A DNA stretch of 16,065 bases from Actinomycetes bacterium (GTDB lineage Bacteria; Actinomycetota; Acidimicrobiia; Acidimicrobiales; RAAP-2), in assembly GCA_021784205.1 (NCBI GenBank), contig JAJXTB010000057.1, forward strand, positions 1 through 16,065, read 5' to 3'. Positions 1 to 7,053 of this stretch are shown in pieces (position 1 is the first letter of the stretch; every line of letters starts with the position of its first letter). A program made the position numbers and the translations under genes. The notes beneath the pieces were generated by a model. That model ran no database searches and was not told the DNA's origin. It saw nothing but the letters and a program-made list of their open reading frames with translations.

Positions 1-362
1 GCGACCGACGCCGCGCGGTGTGCGCGCAGCGCCGACCAGCCCAGGACCGGCGCGAACGGCTCGTGGTAGTGCACGACACCAGGCGCGCGGCGCGCGATCA
101 GAGCGGCCGCCCGGTGAGCCGCCGCGGGCGAGAGGGTCAGCGGTGCGCGAGACCCGTTGGCGGGAATCGAGAGCAGACGACCGAAGCGGTGCAGCTGCGC
201 GGGCGTGTCGTAATCGCGCCGATCAGCAGAATCGGGCACGATCAGGTCGACGACGTAGTCCCGGCGCGTCAGTTCGCGACTCATCGCCAGCGCCTGCTCC
301 TGCACCCCGCCAAAGACGCTCAGCGCGTAGGGACAGACGAGCACCACCGACGGGCGCGTCAC
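1..362 (-). CDS. pimA: Phosphatidylinositol alpha-mannosyltransferase PimA, N-terminal part (cut by window edge)
   Basis: Cytoplasmic-face GT4 mannosyltransferase that adds the first mannose from GDP-mannose to phosphatidylinositol, starting PIM synthesis. About 120 N-terminal residues are visible. They open with VTRPSVVLVCPYALSVFGG followed by VQEQ, the CPYA...GGVQ signature at the start of the PimA Rossmann fold, and later show HYHEPFAPVLGW, matching the HVHEPL.P segment of mycobacterial PimA. The GTG start at 362-360 shares bases with the upstream patA stop (GTGA), so translation is probably coupled. The C-terminal donor-binding half lies outside the window. Gene order (pgsA, patA, pimA) matches mycobacteria and supports the name. 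Another GT4 enzyme is possible but less likely. Confidence 0.85.
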   Translation of the reverse strand, partial: MTRPSVVLVCPYALSVFGGVQEQALAMSRELTRRDYVVDLIVPDSADRRDYDTPAQLHRFGRLLSIPANGSRAPLTLSPAAAHRAAALIARRAPGVVHYHEPFAPVLGWSALRAHRAASV

Positions 363-1243
363 GGCTGGTCGAATCGTGGCTGGAGCACGTGCCACTGCTC
401 CGGGGCGCGTCGGATCAAGCCCTCGAGCTCGACGGCGATCGCCTGGGTGACGCGTGCGACGTCGTCGCGTAGGCGGCCCAGTCGTTCGGCGGGGATCGGC
501 TCGGTGACGACCGCGTGGTGGTCGCGCCCCGGGCCCGCGTAGCACGCGGCGGCCACGAGGGTCGCGCCGGTGCGCAACGCCAGCGTCGCGGGACCGGCCG
601 GGAGCGTCACCCGCTCGCCGAAGAACTCGACGGGGATCCCGTTGCCGACGAGGTCGCGATCACAGAGGAGTCCCACCACGCCGCCGCGACGCAACGTGTC
701 AAGCAGCACGGTGCCCGCGTGCGCGTCGAGGGGCTCGATGGTGATGCCGATACTCTCGCGCTTGGTCTTGAACCACTGAAAGAGCGCGGGCGGTTCGAGC
801 GCTTCGGCGACGGCGGTCATCGGCATCCCAATCTGGGCGAGGAACGCCCCGCCCCACTCCCAGCTCCCGACGTGGGGCAGCGCGATGACGACGCCCTTGC
901 CGGCGGCGTGGGCCGCGTCGAGGTGGCCGCGGCCTTCGGCGATCTGGAATCGCTCCGAGATGGTCGTCGCCGACAGCGCCGGCAGCTTCGCGCTCTCGGC
1001 CCAGTACTGCCCGTAGCTCGCCAGGGCGCGATCGACGAATCGCTCGACGAGCGGTCCGTCCACCTCTGGGCCCTCACCCAGGGCGTGGGCGAGGTTGATC
1101 GCCAGGTTGGAACGAGCCCCGGGCACGCGAAGCGCCCGCGCGATCCGCCGACCCCCAGAAACCGCGACCGACTCCGGTACCCGTTCGATCAGGGCGCCCA
1201 GGGCGCGAAAGACCGCGACGCGCGTTCGCCCGGCCACGGTCAA
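359..1243 (-). CDS. patA: PatA-like phosphatidylinositol mannoside acyltransferase
   Basis: LpxL/HtrB-type (LPLAT superfamily) acyltransferase. In mycobacteria PatA transfers an acyl chain from acyl-CoA to the mannose of PIM at the inner membrane leaflet. With the start chosen here the protein is 294 aa, close to the usual length of about 300. The HX4E catalytic motif is H124-VGSW-E129 in IALPHVGSWEWGG. A second family block is GIPVEFFGE, and the C-terminus has EQWHVLQP, like mycobacterial DWHMLQ. The frame stays open far into pgsA, so the start is uncertain: TTG at 1243 overlaps the pgsA stop as TTGA, and GTG at 1237 is an alternative. Neither has a clear Shine-Dalgarno (SD) sequence. It overlaps pimA by 3 nt. 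Confidence 0.83.
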   Translation of the reverse strand: MTVAGRTRVAVFRALGALIERVPESVAVSGGRRIARALRVPGARSNLAINLAHALGEGPEVDGPLVERFVDRALASYGQYWAESAKLPALSATTISERFQIAEGRGHLDAAHAAGKGVVIALPHVGSWEWGGAFLAQIGMPMTAVAEALEPPALFQWFKTKRESIGITIEPLDAHAGTVLLDTLRRGGVVGLLCDRDLVGNGIPVEFFGERVTLPAGPATLALRTGATLVAAACYAGPGRDHHAVVTEPIPAERLGRLRDDVARVTQAIAVELEGLIRRAPEQWHVLQPRFDQP

Positions 1244-1905
1244 TGGCGCGACGCGCGAGTCAACGCCCGCCTCGTCCGACCGGCGTTGCGGTGCGGGCGG
1301 GTGACGGGACGGTGCATCGGCTCGGGCCGCGCGGCGACCCGCCAGACCCGCAGGAACCGGCCGCCGGCGGTCATCGCGGTCAGCGCCAGCATCAGCCACA
1401 GGATCGGGACGAAGATCTGGGTCGCGAGCAGCGACACGCCGAGCAGGATCATGCGTTCGGCACGCTCCATGAGCCCGCCCTTGGCCGACAGCCCCAGGCT
1501 CTCGGCCTTGGAGCGCTGGTAAGAGATCATGAACGTCGTCGTCATGATCGCGAAGGGCAGCAAGACGAGCTGGCCGTGGTGGCGCGCGGTCAGGTAGTAC
1601 GCGACGCCACCCATCAGCAGAGCGTCAGACACGCGGTCGATGACCGAGTCGAAGAAACTCCCCCGCTGGCTCGCTCGGTGCGAGGCCTTGGCGACGGCGC
1701 CGTCGAGCATGTCGTGAAAGCCCGTCAGGGTCAGCAGCACGATCGCGAGGTAGTGGTAGCCGACGCCGATCGACCATGCGGTCAGCGCGGCGAAGACGAG
1801 ACCCGAGCCCGTGAGAACGTCGGCCGAGACGCCCCGGCGGACGAGCCACTGGCCCACGGGAGCCGTGGTGGAGTCGACCGACTTACGGAAGTTGCCATCA
1901 AACAT
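1240..1905 (-). CDS. pgsA: CDP-alcohol phosphatidyltransferase, probable phosphatidylinositol-phosphate synthase
   Basis: Integral membrane enzyme expected to join CDP-diacylglycerol and inositol-1-phosphate into PI-phosphate, the lipid base for PIMs. It has 221 residues, several hydrophobic helices, and the family signature between residues 65 and 90: D65, D68, G69, G82, D86, D90. The near-invariant Arg of DGxxAR is Lys73 here (DGAVAK). The last 30 or so residues are basic and look cytosolic. The ATG is preceded by GGGGGA at good spacing, in a 42-nt gap after the HIT gene that also holds a possible promoter. The neighbours patA and pimA favour PIP synthase over PG-phosphate synthase. Substrate is inferred from context, not proven. 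Confidence 0.85.
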   Translation of the reverse strand: MFDGNFRKSVDSTTAPVGQWLVRRGVSADVLTGSGLVFAALTAWSIGVGYHYLAIVLLTLTGFHDMLDGAVAKASHRASQRGSFFDSVIDRVSDALLMGGVAYYLTARHHGQLVLLPFAIMTTTFMISYQRSKAESLGLSAKGGLMERAERMILLGVSLLATQIFVPILWLMLALTAMTAGGRFLRVWRVAARPEPMHRPVTRPHRNAGRTRRALTRASRH

Positions 1906-1928
1906 TGATCCCCCGGATCATCGAAGCA

Positions 1929-1934
1929 ATTCTA
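1929..1934 (-). promoter_or_regulatory. Possible internal -10 element for pgsA
   Basis: TAGAAT on the minus strand lies in the 42-nt gap between the HIT gene and pgsA. A start about 7 nt downstream would give a leader of roughly 17 nt containing the GGGGGA ribosome site. No convincing -35 is visible, so this is a weak call for an extra promoter inside the run. Confidence 0.3.
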
Positions 1935-1947
1935 TCGGTGGCGGTGC

Positions 1948-2460
1948 TCACGCCTCGGTTTCCATGTGTGGACGCACCTTATTCCAGGTGGAGGGGAGTG
2001 ATTCGGGCAGTACCCGCACCTCGCCGATGGTGGTCATGAAGTTCGTGTCGCCGTTCCATCGCGGCAGCGCGTGCGCGTGGAGGTGCTTGGGAATCCCGGC
2101 CCCGGCCGCGGTCCCCAGGTTCATCCCGACGTTCATCCCCTCGGCGCCGTAGGCGCGCTCGAGTGCGCGTGCCGTGCGCCGAATCGCCAGGCTGAAGTCG
2201 AGGTACTCCTCGTCGCTCAGCTCGACCAGCCCCGCGACGTGGCGCAGTGGCAGCACGAGGAGGTGGCCCGAGCCGTAGGGAAAGGCGTTGAGCACCACGA
2301 AGGTGTGGCGCCCTCGCCACAGGACCCCCGTCGTCTCGTCCACTGGCTCGCTCGCCAGCGCGCAGAACACGCACGCCACGTCCTCACGGGCGTTGGCGAG
2401 CACGTCGTCGCTGCTGACGTAGGCCTCGCGCCACGCCGCCGAGAAGCGCTCGAGTGGCAC
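1948..2460 (-). CDS. HIT-domain protein, probable Ap4A phosphorylase-like hydrolase
   Basis: Histidine-triad nucleotide-binding protein, 170 aa. The triad is H126-L-H128-A-H130 followed by ALPRW. An N-terminal CVFC (C30, C33) with the conserved H66 region suggests a structural zinc site. The equivalent mycobacterial gene between thrS and pgsA (Rv2613c) is described as a diadenosine tetraphosphate phosphorylase, so breakdown of Ap4A made by aminoacyl-tRNA synthetases is a sensible role next to thrS. The GTG start at 2460 directly abuts the thrS TAA stop with no gap, implying coupled translation. The exact nucleotide substrate cannot be read from sequence. Confidence 0.87.
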   Translation of the reverse strand: MPLERFSAAWREAYVSSDDVLANAREDVACVFCALASEPVDETTGVLWRGRHTFVVLNAFPYGSGHLLVLPLRHVAGLVELSDEEYLDFSLAIRRTARALERAYGAEGMNVGMNLGTAAGAGIPKHLHAHALPRWNGDTNFMTTIGEVRVLPESLPSTWNKVRPHMETEA

Positions 2461-4443
2461 TTAGTCGCCTTCGGGGGCGCCGTGCGCCTCGATCTCGGCG
2501 ACCACCGCCGCGACGAAGTCATCGAGGGCGACCGCGCGGTCGGGGTCGTTGGTCCCCCGGGCGTTCACGCCGACGGTACGAGCCCTCACGTCATCGTCAC
2601 CGACGACCACGATGTAGGGCACCTTCTCGAGCTTGGCGCGCCGGATGCGAGCGCCGAGTGGCTCGCTCGCCTCCTCGTGCACCGACCGCACGCCCGCGGC
2701 GCGCAGCTCGGTGACGACGGCGCGCGCGTACTCGTCGTGGTCGTCGCGCACGCCGAGCACCCGGACCTGCTCGGGCGCGAGCCACGTCGGCAGGTTGCCG
2801 GCGTAGTGCTCGAGCAACACGCCAAAGAAGCGCTCGATCGAGCCGAACAGTGCGCGGTGCAGCATGATCGGACGGTGGCGCTGGTTGTCGGCACCCACGT
2901 ACTCGAGATCGAAGCGCTCGGGGTGGTTGAAGTCGCACTGGATCGTGCTCAGCTGCCAGGTCCGGCCGATGGCGTCGCGCACGTCGATGTCGATCTTGGG
3001 GCCGTAGAAGGCGGCGTCGCCCCTCTTGATCTGGTAGGGCAATCCGAACTTCTCGAGCGCCAGGCGCAGCGCGTCGGTGCTCTTCTCCCAGATCTCGTCG
3101 GTGCCGACGTACTTGTTCGGGTCCTTGGTCGAGAGGTTCGCCGTGAAGTCGCTGAATCCGAAGGCGCGCAGCACGCTCATCACGAACTCGAGCAGGAACG
3201 CGATCTCCTCTTGGAGCTGGTCCTCGGTGCAGTAGATGTGACTGTCGTCCTGGGTGAAGCCCCGGATGCGCATCAGCCCGTGCAGGGTGCCCGCGCGCTC
3301 GTAGCGATAGACCGTGCCCAGCTCGAACAGCCGCAGCGGCAGCTCGCGGTAGCTGCGGGCACGGCTCTTGTAGATCAGGCAGTGCATCGGGCAGTTCATC
3401 GGCTTCATGTAGTACGTGCCGTTGTCGAGCTCCATCGGCGGGTACATGCCGTCCTTGTAGAAGCTCAGGTGCCCCGAGGTCTCATAGAGGCGCTTATTGG
3501 TCAGGTGCGGGGTCACGACGAACTCGTAGCCGCCCTCGAGGTGTCGGGCGCGCGAATAGTCCTCCATCTGCTTGCGGATGATGCCACCGCGCGGGTGCCA
3601 GACCGCGAGGCCGCCGCCGAGCTCCGAGGGAAAGCTGAGCAGGTCGAGCTCGGTCGCCAGTCGGCGGTGATCTCGTTTCTCGGCTTCGGCGAGCATGTGC
3701 AGGTGCGCGGCGAGGGCGGCGTCGGACTCCCATGCCGTCCCGTAGATCCGCTGCAGTTGCGGTCGGTTCTCGTCGCCTCGCCAGTAGGCGCCGGCGACGC
3801 GGGTGAGCGTGAAGTGGCCGAGTCGGCCCGTCGAGGGGACGTGGGGACCTCGACAGAGGTCCACGAAGCCGCCGGCGTTGGCGTAGGCCGAGACCACCGA
3901 GCCACTCGCGACTTCGTCCAAGTCCTGTTCCTCGGCCGTTCCCGAGGCCACCCCGCGGATGATCTCGACCTTGAAGGGCTGGTCCTTGAAGAGCTCGAGC
4001 CCTTCGTCGACCGAGTACTCCGATCGGGCGAACGGCTGGTCCTCGGCGATGATGGCACGCATCGCCGCTTCGATGACCGCGAGGTCGTCGTCGGTGAAGT
4101 GGGCGTCGCCCGGCAGTTCGAAGTCGTAGTAGAAGCCGTTCTCGATCGCCGGGCCGATGGCGTAGTGCGCCCCGGGCCAGAGTCGAAGCACCGCCTGGGC
4201 GAGGACGTGCGCGGTCGAGTGACGAAGGATCTCGCGACCGAGGTCGCTGTCGGGGGTGACGACCGCTACGGCCGCGCCATCGGGCAGCGGCGTCGAGAGG
4301 TCCGTCAGCTGTCCGTTGACCTGGACCGCGAGCGCGTCTTTGGCCAGACGCCGTCCAATGCTGACCGCGAGGCCAGCGCCGGTGGTTCCCGCCGGCAGGG
4401 TGCGCGTTGATCCATCCGGTAGTTGCACCGACAGCTCGGACAT
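2461..4443 (-). CDS. thrS: Threonine--tRNA ligase
   Basis: Class II synthetase that charges tRNA-Thr in the cytosol. The 660-aa protein has an N-terminal TGS domain (about 1-63), then an editing domain with HSTAH (H75, H79) and CRGPHVPSTG, then the catalytic core with MNCPMH (zinc-binding Cys), RYERAGTLHGLMRIRGFTQDD and an anticodon-binding C-terminus. The ATG at 4443 was chosen because MSELSVQLPDG starts the TGS fold and AAAGGGAG sits just upstream; an in-frame ATG at 4524 would add 27 low-quality residues inside mshC. The gap to mshC is 16 nt and the HIT gene follows without a gap. Confidence 0.97.
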   Translation of the reverse strand: MSELSVQLPDGSTRTLPAGTTGAGLAVSIGRRLAKDALAVQVNGQLTDLSTPLPDGAAVAVVTPDSDLGREILRHSTAHVLAQAVLRLWPGAHYAIGPAIENGFYYDFELPGDAHFTDDDLAVIEAAMRAIIAEDQPFARSEYSVDEGLELFKDQPFKVEIIRGVASGTAEEQDLDEVASGSVVSAYANAGGFVDLCRGPHVPSTGRLGHFTLTRVAGAYWRGDENRPQLQRIYGTAWESDAALAAHLHMLAEAEKRDHRRLATELDLLSFPSELGGGLAVWHPRGGIIRKQMEDYSRARHLEGGYEFVVTPHLTNKRLYETSGHLSFYKDGMYPPMELDNGTYYMKPMNCPMHCLIYKSRARSYRELPLRLFELGTVYRYERAGTLHGLMRIRGFTQDDSHIYCTEDQLQEEIAFLLEFVMSVLRAFGFSDFTANLSTKDPNKYVGTDEIWEKSTDALRLALEKFGLPYQIKRGDAAFYGPKIDIDVRDAIGRTWQLSTIQCDFNHPERFDLEYVGADNQRHRPIMLHRALFGSIERFFGVLLEHYAGNLPTWLAPEQVRVLGVRDDHDEYARAVVTELRAAGVRSVHEEASEPLGARIRRAKLEKVPYIVVVGDDDVRARTVGVNARGTNDPDRAVALDDFVAAVVAEIEAHGAPEGD

Positions 4444-4459
4444 GACTCCCTTTCGTTGG

Positions 4460-5581
4460 CTACAGCGTAACGCCGAGCAACGTGGCGGCCGGGGCGACGT
4501 TGTAGCCGGCGTGGGCCGCGTCATCGATCAGACTCAGCGCGGCGGGGGTGTTCAGGTCGTCGTCGAGCGCGGCGCGCACGTCCTCGATGAGCGCACCGGC
4601 ACGACCAGCCGTCAGCGTTGACGACCACGTCGCCAGGCGCGACTGGGCTCGCAGCAACAGCTCGTCACGCCACTCCCAGTCCGTGCGGTAGTGCTGGTCG
4701 AGCAGGGCGAGTCGCACCGAGCTCGGATCGGCGCGACGCACGAGCTCGGAGACGAAGACGAGGTTGCCCAAGGACTTGGACATCTTCGTGCCGTGCAGCC
4801 CGACCAGCCCGACGTGGAGCCAGTGCTTCACGAAGGGCGCGCCCGTCACCGACTCGGACTGGGCGGCCTCGCACTCGTGGTGCGGGAAGGCGAGGTCGCG
4901 TCCGCCGCCGTGGACGTCGACGGTCTCGCCCAGGTCGCGCAGCGACAGCGCGGAGCACTCGATGTGCCAACCGGGCCGACCAGCGCCCCACCGCGACTCC
5001 CAGGCCGGCTCGTCGCCGAGGGACGGCTGCCACAGCACGAAGTCGAGCGGGTCGCGCTTGCGAGGGTCGTCGGGCCGCCCGCCGTGCACCGCGGCCAGTT
5101 CCAGCATCGACTCGCGCGACTCGTGGCTCACCTGCCCGAAGCGCGGGAACTTCGCGACCTCGAAGTAGACCCACCCGTCGACCTCGTAGGCCAGGCCCTG
5201 GTCGAAGGTCTCGCCGATCAGGGTGAGGATCTCAGGGATCGCCCCGGTCGCGCGCGGCTCGGTGAAGCACGGCAGGAGGTTCAAGAGCTGCATGTCGCGC
5301 TCGAAGATCGCCATCTCCTCAGCCGCCAAGTCCAGGTAGTGCACGCCGAGCTCGCGCGACTTGCGCAAGATGTCGTCGTCGACGTCGGTGACGTTGCGCA
5401 CGCAGCGCGTGTCGTAACCCGCGTCGCGCATGCGCCGCTGCAGGACGTCAAAGGTCAGGTAGACGTAGGCGTGCCCAAGGTGTGCGGCGTCATAGGGCGT
5501 GATCCCGCAGCTGTACATCGTCACCGTGGGTCCGACCTCGAGCGGGTAGACCCCTCGTCGCGCGGTGTCGTAGAGATGCAT
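4460..5581 (-). CDS. mshC: Cysteine:GlcN-Ins ligase MshC (CysS-related)
   Basis: ATP-dependent ligase joining cysteine to 1-O-glucosaminyl-inositol, the penultimate step of mycothiol synthesis. The 373-aa protein is shorter than cysteinyl-tRNA synthetase (about 460) and lacks its C-terminal tRNA-binding part. Class I motifs are HLGH (34-37) and KMSKS (266-270). Zinc ligands are expected at C25, C209 and H234/H235. MYSCGITPYDAAHLGHA and the C-terminal LLGVTL match MshC (CGITPYDATHLGHA, LLGVDL) rather than CysS (CGPTVYD). It starts at an ATG that shares one base with the npdG stop (TGATG); in-frame starts farther upstream would run into npdG. An automatic CysS label would be wrong. This is MshC by motif comparison, not by assay. 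Confidence 0.86.
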   Translation of the reverse strand: MHLYDTARRGVYPLEVGPTVTMYSCGITPYDAAHLGHAYVYLTFDVLQRRMRDAGYDTRCVRNVTDVDDDILRKSRELGVHYLDLAAEEMAIFERDMQLLNLLPCFTEPRATGAIPEILTLIGETFDQGLAYEVDGWVYFEVAKFPRFGQVSHESRESMLELAAVHGGRPDDPRKRDPLDFVLWQPSLGDEPAWESRWGAGRPGWHIECSALSLRDLGETVDVHGGGRDLAFPHHECEAAQSESVTGAPFVKHWLHVGLVGLHGTKMSKSLGNLVFVSELVRRADPSSVRLALLDQHYRTDWEWRDELLLRAQSRLATWSSTLTAGRAGALIEDVRAALDDDLNTPAALSLIDDAAHAGYNVAPAATLLGVTL

Positions 5582-6234
5582 CAGTTCCCGAGCCCTTCGA
5601 GCTTCACGTAGGAGTGCGCCTTGTGGCGGATGTTGATCGAGACGCACACCGCGGTGAAGGCCTCGACCGCCCCGGCGAGCGACATCGTGCCCGCGACCAC
5701 GCTGCGCAGGCCCGGCATCTCGTCGATCAAGCCCGCCACGGCCTCGCGGGCCGCCGCGTCGTCGCCGAAGACCACCACGTCCGCGTCCAACCCGCTCGCG
5801 AGATCCTCCATCTGCGCGGCCGGCAGGTGGTGAAAGGCGCCCACGAGTCGGCTCGTGGGCAGGACCGTGGCGAGCTGGCCGGCCATCGAGCCGCGCGACG
5901 GGTAGAGCGGCACGAGCTCACGCCCCTCGCGCACCAGCGCGTTCACCATGGAGATGACGACCTTACCGGCCAGCAGCTCGCGCAGGGCCTTCGCGGTCGC
6001 GACCGCCGAATCCCAGGGCGTGGCGATGATGACGACGTCGGCCATGGCGGCGTCCTCGTTGGCGACGCCGCGGATCGCGCCCTCACTGGGCACGGCCATG
6101 GCACCGACGACCTCGCCGGCGCGTTGCGCATCGCGCGAACCGATCGAGACGTCGTAGCCGGCCTTGGCCAGGCGAATGGCGACCCCGCGCCCCGCCGGTC
6201 CCGTGCCACCGATAATCCCGATCGTGCCGTCCAT
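5581..6234 (-). CDS. npdG: F420H2:NADP oxidoreductase (NPDG/Fno family)
   Basis: Rossmann-fold enzyme that moves hydride between coenzyme F420 and NADP in the cytosol. The 217-aa product has the NADP loop GGTGPAGRG (residues 9-16) followed by LAKAGYDVSIGSRD, typical of actinobacterial NPDG proteins, and VIIATPWDS and GAFHHLPAAQM segments matching the F420-binding part. The ATG at 6234 has AAGGA 8 nt upstream. Longer in-frame starts reach across the divergent fabI and are rejected. It is the first gene of the minus-strand run and overlaps mshC by one base. It implies the organism makes F420. NAD(P)-binding oxidoreductases of related type (COG2085) are the alternative. Confidence 0.85.
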   Translation of the reverse strand: MDGTIGIIGGTGPAGRGVAIRLAKAGYDVSIGSRDAQRAGEVVGAMAVPSEGAIRGVANEDAAMADVVIIATPWDSAVATAKALRELLAGKVVISMVNALVREGRELVPLYPSRGSMAGQLATVLPTSRLVGAFHHLPAAQMEDLASGLDADVVVFGDDAAAREAVAGLIDEMPGLRSVVAGTMSLAGAVEAFTAVCVSINIRHKAHSYVKLEGLGN

Positions 6235-6261
6235 CGTCACCGTCCTTCGAAGTGCTGGAAC

Positions 6262-6268
6262 TACGCTA
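6262..6268. promoter_or_regulatory. Symmetric -10 element shared by divergent npdG and fabI
   Basis: TACGCTA reads TACGCT on the plus strand and TAGCGT on the minus strand, so both orientations give TAnnnT. On plus, six bases separate it from the fabI ATG, as expected of a leaderless transcript. On minus, a start near 6256 leaves a leader of about 22 nt with AAGGA before npdG. No clear -35 is seen in either direction. Confidence 0.45.
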
Positions 6269-6273
6269 ACAAG

Positions 6274-7053
6274 ATGGGCTTGCTCACGAATCATCGAATC
6301 CTGATCACCGGTGTGCTGACCGACGACTCCCTCGCCTTTCGCATCGCCGAGCACGCGCTGGCCGAAGGAGCCTCGGTGATCATCACGGGTGCGGGACGGG
6401 GCCTGTCGTTGACCAAGCGCACGGCGCGCAAGCTCGGCGACGTCGGTGAGGTGCTCGAGCTCGACGTGACCGAGCCCGAGCAGGTGGACGCGGCGGTCGG
6501 GGCCGTGCGCGAGCGATTCGGACGTCTTGACGGCCTGGTGCACGCCATTGGCTACGCCCCGCCGTCGTGCCTGGGCTCGGGCATGTTCGTCGCCCCCTTC
6601 GAAGACGTCGCGACCGCGATGCACATCTCGACGTACTCCCTGGCCACGCTGGTCGGGGCCTTTCGCCCGCTCCTCCAGGCAAGCACCGCTCGCGGTGGCG
6701 CCTCGGTGGTGTCGCTCGACTTTGACGCCTCGCGCGCCTATCCGCTCTATGACTGGATGGGCGTGATGAAGGCCGGGCTGGAGTCACTCGGCCGCTACCT
6801 CGCCCGCGAGGTCGGGCCGGATCGAATTCGCGTCAACATGGTCGCCGCCGGCCCGATCCGCACCGTCGCCGCGAAGTCGATTCCCGGCTTCTCGCACTTC
6901 GAGGACACCTGGGGCGAGCGCGCGCCGCTCGGCTGGGACGTGCACGACGCCAGTGCCGTCGCTGACACGACGGTCGCGCTGCTCTCGCCGCTGATGCGTC
7001 TCACGACCGCGTCGATCATCCACGTCGACGGCGGTGCCCACTCGATGGGTTAG
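6274..7053 (+). CDS. fabI: Enoyl-[acyl-carrier-protein] reductase (NADH), FabI/InhA type
   Basis: Short-chain dehydrogenase that reduces trans-2-enoyl-ACP in the last step of each fatty-acid elongation cycle. The 259-aa product is collinear with InhA: GLLTNHRILITGVLTDDSLAF (nucleotide loop; residues 2-22), LDGLVHAIGY, SLDFDASRAYPLYDWM, catalytic Y159 and K166 in YX6K spacing, NMVAAGPIRT, and a terminal [11 protein letters not shown] at 6274 fits the FabI N-terminus; no ribosome site precedes it, consistent with leaderless translation from the adjacent -10. It is the only plus-strand gene in the left 12 kb and converges on the ABC gene with a 4-nt tail overlap. The family is the target of triclosan and isoniazid-type inhibitors. 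Confidence 0.95.
   Translation: MGLLTNHRILITGVLTDDSLAFRIAEHALAEGASVIITGAGRGLSLTKRTARKLGDVGEVLELDVTEPEQVDAAVGAVRERFGRLDGLVHAIGYAPPSCLGSGMFVAPFEDVATAMHISTYSLATLVGAFRPLLQASTARGGASVVSLDFDASRAYPLYDWMGVMKAGLESLGRYLAREVGPDRIRVNMVAAGPIRTVAAKSIPGFSHFEDTWGERAPLGWDVHDASAVADTTVALLSPLMRLTTASIIHVDGGAHSMG

Noticed and set aside
1244..1399. An N-terminal extension of the PatA-like protein into pgsA.
   Set aside because: The extra 52 residues are Arg/Ala-rich, have no family similarity and would overlap the pgsA coding region by 160 nt.
2071..4410. A 779-codon open frame on the plus strand opposite thrS and the HIT gene.
   Set aside because: It is a GC-skewed shadow: acidic/Val/Arg-rich with no domain, while the minus strand encodes full-length ThrS with all motifs.
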